From positions 1-56,013 of the forward strand of contig MGPQ01000017.1 of the NCBI GenBank assembly GCA_001797465.1: a stretch of 56,013 bases of DNA. The letters run 5' to 3'. Below, in pieces: positions 50,579-56,013 of this stretch. Both the position numbers and the translations under genes were made by a program. How positions within the stretch are numbered: the stretch's first letter is position 1; the number at the start of each line of letters is the position of its first letter. Origin of the DNA: Deltaproteobacteria bacterium GWB2_55_19. Its GTDB lineage: Bacteria > Desulfobacterota > GWC2-55-46. The notes beneath the pieces are model-generated. The model did not search any database. It was not told the origin of the DNA and worked only from the letters and a program-made list of their open reading frames with translations.

Positions 50579-51895
50579 TCATGTCTTTACGATCTTCCTG
50601 CTTTTTATGCCGGCGGTTGCGTTCCTTGTATCCACTACAAGCGCGCTCTCGCTGACTATCTTCCTGTAATCGTAGCACGTGTGGTCGGTCGCTATAAGGA
50701 CGCAGTCATAGTCCTTGAGGCCTTTCAGGGGGACCGAGCGCATCCTGAAGGACTTCCTGTGGCTTACGGCGAGCGGTATGAACGGGTCGTTGAACTTTAC
50801 GGACGCCCCCTTCTCCTTAAGTATCCTTATAAGCTCCAGTGACGGGGACTCGCGGAGGTCGTCGACGTTCTTTTTATACGCGACGCCGAGGACGAGAACC
50901 TTCGCCCCCTTCATGCTCTTGCCCCTGTCGTTCAGCGCCTCCATGACCCTGTTGATCACATAATAGGGCATGTTGGAGTTTATCTCGCCGGCAAGCTCGA
51001 TGAACCTCGTGGAAAAATCGAACTCGCGCGCCTTCCATGTAAGGTAAAAGGGGTCTATCGGTATGCAGTGGCCGCCGAGCCCCGGGCCTGGATAAAACGC
51101 CTGGAACCCGAACGGCTTGGTCTTGGAGGCCTCTATCACCTCCCAGATGTCCATGCCCATCCTGTCGCAGAGCATCTTGAGCTCGTTAACGAGCGCGATG
51201 TTCACGGACCTGTATATGTTCTCAAGGAGCTTCGTCATCTCGGCGACCCTCGTACTCGACACCTCGACCACCCTGTCTACTATGTTGGAATACAGCGCAG
51301 AGCCGAGCCTCGCGCACTTCTTTGTGATGCCACCCACGACCTTCGGGGTGGTCTTTATAGAGAAATCCACCCTGCCAGGGTCTTCCCTCTCGGGCGAGAA
51401 TACGAGAAAGAAGTCCTCTCCCGCCTTAAGCCCCCTTGCCTTGAACATGGGGAGGAGAAGCTCGTCGGTAGTGCCGGGATAGGTCGTGGACTCAAGGGAG
51501 ATAAGCTGTCCGGGCCTTAAGTGTTTAGCTATCTCTTTGCCGGTATTCTCCACATATGAAAGGTCCGGCTCCCTTTTGTCGGAAAGGGGCGTCGGCACGC
51601 AGATTATCACCGCATCCATCCCCTTGAGCTCGGACATGTCGCATGTCGCCGAGAACCGCGGCCTCGGCCCCCTGGTGAATAACGCGATCTTCTCCGAGGG
51701 GATGTGCTTTATGTAGGACTTCCCTTTCTTAAGGTGCTTAATCTTCTCGGGGTCGACGTCGAACCCCTTGACCTCGAACCCCTCCTCGCAGAACCTCAAT
51801 ACTATCGGTAACCCGACGTACCCGAGCCCTACTATCCCGATCCTTGCCTTCTTGTCGCCGAGGGACTTTAAAAGAGAGTTAAAATGTCCTGACAT
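50579..51895 (-). CDS. UDP-N-acetylhexosamine 6-dehydrogenase-like (WbpA/TviB type)
   Basis: 438 residues. Rossmann motif IGIVGLGYVGLP (19-30), catalytic C277 in GGHCIPIDPF, and the NAD/UDP domains joined by a long helix. The family oxidises the C6 hydroxyl of UDP-hexose derivatives to a uronic acid. With the adjacent 4-epimerase it could make UDP-GlcNAcA/GalNAcA-type precursors for an exopolysaccharide (inference). The start at 51895 (MSGHFNSLL) has AAGGAG 9 bases upstream; a longer frame to 52192 is unsupported. It follows prsR by 14 bases. Confidence 0.92.
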   Translation of the reverse strand: MSGHFNSLLKSLGDKKARIGIVGLGYVGLPIVLRFCEEGFEVKGFDVDPEKIKHLKKGKSYIKHIPSEKIALFTRGPRPRFSATCDMSELKGMDAVIICVPTPLSDKREPDLSYVENTGKEIAKHLRPGQLISLESTTYPGTTDELLLPMFKARGLKAGEDFFLVFSPEREDPGRVDFSIKTTPKVVGGITKKCARLGSALYSNIVDRVVEVSSTRVAEMTKLLENIYRSVNIALVNELKMLCDRMGMDIWEVIEASKTKPFGFQAFYPGPGLGGHCIPIDPFYLTWKAREFDFSTRFIELAGEINSNMPYYVINRVMEALNDRGKSMKGAKVLVLGVAYKKNVDDLRESPSLELIRILKEKGASVKFNDPFIPLAVSHRKSFRMRSVPLKGLKDYDCVLIATDHTCYDYRKIVSESALVVDTRNATAGIKSRKIVKT

Positions 51896-51909
51896 CCTGT
51901 TGGGCTCCT

Positions 51910-53265
51910 TCAATCGTTTTTTGCCTTGAGACCATGCTTTTTGATAAGGTGATGGAGCGTCGGCCTCGTCAGCCCGAGGTCCTCGGCGGCCTTGCTTATG
52001 TTCCCGCTGTGTTTGGCGATGGCGTTGCTTATTATCTTTACCTCCATATTCCTTCTCGCGGTCTTCATATCGAGGACCTCCCCGGCGTAACCTGGCTCCA
52101 ACCCGAGGTCCGCGGCGGTAACCGCCTGCCCCTCGGCGAGAGTGACGGCCCTTCTGATCCTGTTCTCGAGCTCTCTCACGTTCCCCGGCCACTCGTAATT
52201 ACTTATCGCGGAGACGGCCTCATCACTTAAATATTTGGGGGCCGGCCCAGGCGCGGCGAACCTTTTAAGGAAAGCCCGCGCCAGGATCCCGATATCCTCC
52301 CCCCTTTCCCTTAAAGGAGGCACCTCTACGCTTACGACGGCTATCCTGAAAAAGAGGTCTTCCCTGAAACACCCCTCTTTTACAAGTTTTTTCAGGTCCT
52401 TGTTAGTCGCCGCCATGACCCTTAAGTCTACGTCTATGGCAGACCTCCCGCCGACCCGCTCTATCTTATGGTCCTGAAGGAAGCGCAGGAGCTTGACCTG
52501 GAGCCCGAGCGGCAGTTCGCCTATCTCATCAAGGAAGAGCGTCCCGCCCCTGGCGAGCTCGATCCTGCCGGCCCTCTGGGCGTGGGCCCCGGTAAAGGCC
52601 CCCTTCTCATGGCCGAAGAGCTCGCTCTCCATAAGGTTCTCAGGTATGGCGCCGCAGTTTATCGGTATAAACGGGCCGTCCTTCCTGATGCTGTTATCGT
52701 GTATTCCCCTTGCGACAAGCTCCTTGCCGGTGCCGGACTCTCCGGTTATGAGCACCGGGACATCCGTCGTCGAGACCTTCCTCGCTATCGTGAAGACCTC
52801 CTGCATGCATGGGCTACCGCCTATTATCTCCCCAAAAGAGCTCGCGCCGAGCTGTTTCTGGAGCTCCCTGTATTCGGATTCAAGCGTGTAGACGTAGTGC
52901 GACCTCTTCAGTATCGCCTTGAGCTCCTCGATGTCTATCGGTTTTGAAAAGAAGTCGGAGGCCCCCCTGGATATGGCCTTAAGCGCGGAAGATTTGTCCG
53001 AGTTTCCGCTTACGACGAGCACCTTGGCGAGCGGGTTCGCCTGCAGGATAAGCTCAAGGAGCCTGAGCCCCTCGCTGGAATCCTCAGGGTGGGGCGGCAG
53101 GCCGAGATCGAGCGTTACGAGCTCGGGGGAGCCGGCGCCAAGCGCCTTCATAGCCTCTTCGGCAGAACCGGCGAGGGAGACTTCATAGTCCCGGGCGAGC
53201 GCCCACTTCATCTGGGTCCTTATCGACTCCTCATCGTCTACTACGAGTATTCTGGGTTTTGCCAT
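51910..53265 (-). CDS. prsR: Sigma-54-dependent response regulator PrsR
   Basis: 451 residues. The receiver domain has phospho-acceptor D53 (LDLGLPPHPEDSSEG, the distinctive insertion of PrsR). The AAA+ domain has Walker A GESGTGKE (175-182) and GAFTGA (222-227), the sigma-54 contact. A C-terminal Fis-type HTH (NISKAAEDLGLTRPTLHHLI) binds DNA. Together these make a PEP-CTERM-locus activator that would be phosphorylated by PrsK. Two sigma-54 promoters in front of PEP-CTERM genes in this window are its likely targets. Confidence 0.95.
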   Translation of the reverse strand: MAKPRILVVDDEESIRTQMKWALARDYEVSLAGSAEEAMKALGAGSPELVTLDLGLPPHPEDSSEGLRLLELILQANPLAKVLVVSGNSDKSSALKAISRGASDFFSKPIDIEELKAILKRSHYVYTLESEYRELQKQLGASSFGEIIGGSPCMQEVFTIARKVSTTDVPVLITGESGTGKELVARGIHDNSIRKDGPFIPINCGAIPENLMESELFGHEKGAFTGAHAQRAGRIELARGGTLFLDEIGELPLGLQVKLLRFLQDHKIERVGGRSAIDVDLRVMAATNKDLKKLVKEGCFREDLFFRIAVVSVEVPPLRERGEDIGILARAFLKRFAAPGPAPKYLSDEAVSAISNYEWPGNVRELENRIRRAVTLAEGQAVTAADLGLEPGYAGEVLDMKTARRNMEVKIISNAIAKHSGNISKAAEDLGLTRPTLHHLIKKHGLKAKND

Positions 53266-53297
53266 AGGTCGTCTTTATTCGGCAGTCATTAACTAGC

Positions 53298-54080
53298 TTA
53301 AAATTTTTTCCCTTTAAGGCTTTTCAGATGTTTCTCCGCGAGGAAAAAATAATTTATGCTTCTGTCTCCGGCAACCCTGGGCTTCAAATTGTTGCCATCG
53401 AATAAATAGGGCGAATATCCGTATTTTGACAATTGAAAAAAAATCCTCGCCGCCGACGAATCTCCTTCGTCGGGGTTGCCTGAAATTTCTATCAGCAAGG
53501 CAGGCATATGATCGCTTAACAACCGAAGGCCTCCATTTATGGCGCTCAATTCATGGCCTTCGACATCGATTTTAATAAAACCGACCGTGCCGCCGAGGGT
53601 TGGCAGAAGTGAATCAAGGGTCATCATCTTAACATCAATATGCCTGCCGGATTTACCCTCAGATGTTGAATCCACCAGATGAGCCTGATAAAAATTCTCT
53701 CCGCCGGATGCGTACTTCGGGATTTCCATGCGTGCGGAACAGTTTTTGTCTGAAATGCCATAGTTAAACAAATTAACGTTGCCTGCCTTCAAACTGCTCA
53801 TATTACTTGACAATACCTTATAAGTAACCCCTATTGGCTCAAAACTATATACTTTTCCTTTCTCTCCGACAAACCTGGACAGGAATAGAGTAAATAACCC
53901 GATATTGGCCCCAATATCGATTGCCGTATCTCCTGCGGCTACCAAACATTTTACTATTTTTAAATCCGGCTCATCGTCTTCCGATGCCGTCTTTAAAAAA
54001 CGCCTGTAATGAATTTTTTTTAAAGGCAAAAGAATCGTCTCAGGTAACATGCTTACTACCAGAGATTTTAGGATCCCCAT
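53298..54080 (-). CDS. FkbM-family methyltransferase
   Basis: 260 residues. SAM-binding motif AIDIGANIGLFTLFLSRF (about 54-71), acidic loop FEPIG, and the C-terminal FIKIDVEGHELSAINGG segment typical of FkbM proteins. Members methylate sugars or other small molecules, often in polysaccharide loci. The gene is noticeably more AT-rich than its flanks and splits prsR from prsK, suggesting insertion into the operon. AGGGAG (54086-54091) lies 5 bases upstream of the ATG at 54080. Confidence 0.85.
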   Translation of the reverse strand: MGILKSLVVSMLPETILLPLKKIHYRRFLKTASEDDEPDLKIVKCLVAAGDTAIDIGANIGLFTLFLSRFVGEKGKVYSFEPIGVTYKVLSSNMSSLKAGNVNLFNYGISDKNCSARMEIPKYASGGENFYQAHLVDSTSEGKSGRHIDVKMMTLDSLLPTLGGTVGFIKIDVEGHELSAINGGLRLLSDHMPALLIEISGNPDEGDSSAARIFFQLSKYGYSPYLFDGNNLKPRVAGDRSINYFFLAEKHLKSLKGKKF

Positions 54081-54129
54081 AATTCTCCCTTCAAGTCAAA
54101 ATTTACGCGCATCATAAAACCATTCGGCA

Positions 54130-56013
54130 TCAGGGTCCCGTCATTAGAGGGAAACTGACGGTGAAAACAGTCCCGCCTCCACGGCTATCGACCTCTATGG
54201 TCCCGCCCTGAGCCTCCACCAGGTGCTTGCACTGGAAGAGCCCGATTCCGAAGCCGTTCTTTTTTGTGGTCTTGAAGGGTTTGAAGAGGTCCTTTTCGAT
54301 AAACTCTCTTGGTATCCCGGGGCCGTCGTCGGCGACAGAGATGCATGCCCTGCCGTTTTCACGGTAGGCGCGAACCTTAATGCTCCCGGTGTCTTCGATG
54401 GCCTCATACGCGTTCATGAGGAGGTTCAATACTACCATTTCCACGGCCTCCGGGTCAACGTTCGCAACCGCCGCGCCGTCCGTCTCTTTCGCCACCGTCA
54501 CGTCCTTCATGTCTGTCAGCGCCATCTTCTGCAACGCCCTCCCGGCCGCCTCGCCGAGGTCCGCCCTCTCACTGCTGAGCTCAGGCCTCGCCCCCGGTCT
54601 TTCAGCGACCGTCGAGAGCTTCTCTATGAGCTTTTTCATCCTTGTAACTGTGCCGTCTATCGTCCTTATGGCGTCCTTTTGAAACTCCGTATTACCCATG
54701 TTGTACTCCGCGTTCTGGCTAACGAGAGAAAGCGAGTTCGTGAGGTTCTTAAGGTCATGCATTATAAACGTGGACATCCGGCTGAACATCTCGATCTCCT
54801 TCATGTCGAGTATGTCTTCAGCGAGCCTCGTGTTCTTTATCTGGACCGCGGCCTGGGTGGTTACGGCCTTAAGGAGGTCGAAGTCGTCCTGCCGGTAGCG
54901 CTCGCCGGACATATCCGGGCCCTGGAGGATGAAGCCTATTACCTCCCTGTCCACAACAAGCGGGGCGCAGACCGTTGCGTTGACGGCCCTCACAAGGCCG
55001 TCGGTCCAGTCCCCATACGCCTCATCAAGGAGGAACGGGCCTGAGGCGGGATGTTCGTTGATGAGCTTAAGGACGGGGTGTGACGGGGCGATCACGCGAA
55101 ACCGATCCTCCACGTCCGACCTCGACACAAAGCACCTCGACGAGGGCTCGAATACCCAGAGAAATACCTTCGCGCCCATGGTCTCCGAGACCATCTCCGC
55201 CAAAGTGCTCTCGATCTCGGCGACCGTCACCTTCGAGCTTATCCTGTCTATCGCCTCCATCCACTTGTCCCTGAACTCGTACTTGTGCTTGTAGAAGTGC
55301 CTGTTTATGAAGAGCTGGACTTTTCTCCGGAGCTTCGCGGTGAAAAGGAGTATGACAAGGACGAGAAAGGCGATGAATACCAGGGGGGTGGTGAAAAACT
55401 CATTGAACGGGACGTTAAAGTACCTGGCCCCGTAGACCACAACCCCTGTGGCCAAAAGATAGAGCCCGACTGCGAGTATGGTGACAGAGTTGTATACCAC
55501 GTACCTGGAGATGAATATGTCGACATCCAGGAGCCTGTGCCTGACTATAAAGACCGTCATCATCAGGGTTGAAATCAATATGACGGCGGACGTCACCGGG
55601 AGATTCTGAAGGCTTATCGCCGAAAAGAGTACCGCCTTGCTGGAGAGGTATATGAAAAAGGCGAGTATCGAGCCGACGCCGAAGACGACATATTTTATCT
55701 GCCACCTCCTGGCGCCGGTGGAGGAGCGCAACGTGTTCTCGAGCTGGACAAGCGGGAGCATGAGGCCGAGTATGAGGTAGATGAAAAAGTACCGGCCCAC
55801 GGTGCTGCTTACGAATATCAGCCTCTCGGAAAAGGCACGTTCGCCGGATACCTCGAACCAGGGCTGGAGCTCCCAGATACCCCGCGAAAAAACCCAGAAT
55901 ATGAAAAACGCTGAGACGCACGAGAGGAGCGCGAGGACCGGGAACCATCTCGAGAGCATCTCTTTGTGGTTAGCCCTTGCAAAGACCAGGGAGAAAAAGA
56001 GCCATACCGGCGG
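54130..56013 (-). CDS. prsK: PEP-CTERM system histidine kinase PrsK (5' end outside window)
   Basis: At least 627 residues; the frame remains open through the right edge, so the true start lies beyond 56013. An N-terminal set of at least six membrane helices is followed by a GAF-like domain (about residues 260-390 of the visible protein), the H-box HDLKN in IMHDLKNLTNSLSLV, an N-box VVLNLLMNAYEAI, and ATP-lid motifs DDGPGIP and GFGIGLFQCKHLVEAQGG. This is the PrsK architecture. It would phosphorylate PrsR. An internal ATG at 55959 is not the start, because the upstream codons read as another membrane segment. Confidence 0.92.
   Translation of the reverse strand, partial: PPVWLFFSLVFARANHKEMLSRWFPVLALLSCVSAFFIFWVFSRGIWELQPWFEVSGERAFSERLIFVSSTVGRYFFIYLILGLMLPLVQLENTLRSSTGARRWQIKYVVFGVGSILAFFIYLSSKAVLFSAISLQNLPVTSAVILISTLMMTVFIVRHRLLDVDIFISRYVVYNSVTILAVGLYLLATGVVVYGARYFNVPFNEFFTTPLVFIAFLVLVILLFTAKLRRKVQLFINRHFYKHKYEFRDKWMEAIDRISSKVTVAEIESTLAEMVSETMGAKVFLWVFEPSSRCFVSRSDVEDRFRVIAPSHPVLKLINEHPASGPFLLDEAYGDWTDGLVRAVNATVCAPLVVDREVIGFILQGPDMSGERYRQDDFDLLKAVTTQAAVQIKNTRLAEDILDMKEIEMFSRMSTFIMHDLKNLTNSLSLVSQNAEYNMGNTEFQKDAIRTIDGTVTRMKKLIEKLSTVAERPGARPELSSERADLGEAAGRALQKMALTDMKDVTVAKETDGAAVANVDPEAVEMVVLNLLMNAYEAIEDTGSIKVRAYRENGRACISVADDGPGIPREFIEKDLFKPFKTTKKNGFGIGLFQCKHLVEAQGGTIEVDSRGGGTVFTVSFPLMTGP

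Noticed and set aside
43926-56013. Exosortase gene
   Set aside because: Looked for an exosortase-like membrane protein with the Cys-Arg-His catalytic set; none is in the window. It must be elsewhere.

Overview
The window (about 56 kb, GC-rich, with heavy use of AUA, AGG and AAG codons) looks like chromosome from a diderm bacterium, most likely an uncultured deltaproteobacterium-type lineage (Desulfobacterota or a relative). This rests on a full type II secretion operon, outer-membrane and multihaem-type proteins, a MotAB stator, PEP-CTERM/Prs exopolysaccharide regulation and a hydrogenase-like membrane complex. I see no tRNA, rRNA, CRISPR, integrase or transposase gene. Most genes sit in long, tightly overlapping operons.

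Layout. (1) 0.2-7.1 kb: a TPR-like gene, then a minus-strand operon of a soluble AAA-FtsH-type metalloprotease, DUF1257 (Ycf35-like), DUF2997, a radical SAM activase-like protein and an Hsp70-like ATPase with an N-terminal helical-repeat region. This is the best candidate for an undescribed system. (2) 7.4-14 kb: DedA protein, AT-rich HEPN-like gene, beta-carbonic anhydrase, H+-pyrophosphatase, an 89-bp tandem repeat and a PAS-GGDEF-EAL protein. (3) 14.3-21.9 kb: a six-gene complex-I/group-4-hydrogenase-like cluster whose large subunit has lost most NiFe cysteine ligands (Ehr-type). (4) 22.4-26 kb: motAB behind a sigma-28-like promoter, then a c-type haem lipoprotein and a dihaem beta-barrel fusion. 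(5) 26.2-37.5 kb: type II secretion genes in the order G-H-I-J-K-L-M-N-C-D-E-F, with a long inverted-repeat element between E and F. (6) 37.6-41.8 kb: MacAB-like exporter with two permeases. (7) 42-56 kb: a FN3/PKD surface protein with a CFI-box C-terminus, prsT, three PEP-CTERM proteins, a zinc-ribbon PilZ protein, two nucleotide-sugar enzymes, prsR, a FkbM methyltransferase and prsK (running off the right edge).

How the parts fit. The PrsK/PrsR pair (PrsR is a sigma-54 activator) is matched in the same region by two good sigma-54 promoters in front of PEP-CTERM genes, so the signalling system and its likely targets are both visible. The exosortase itself is not in the window. Type II secretion, the exporter, the sugar-nucleotide enzymes and the PEP-CTERM proteins make this a cell-envelope/extracellular-matrix region. 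The H+-PPase, the Ehr-like complex and the haem proteins point to an energy-limited respiratory or syntrophic lifestyle (inference). Two proteins (GGDEF-EAL and PilZ) tie the region to cyclic di-GMP.
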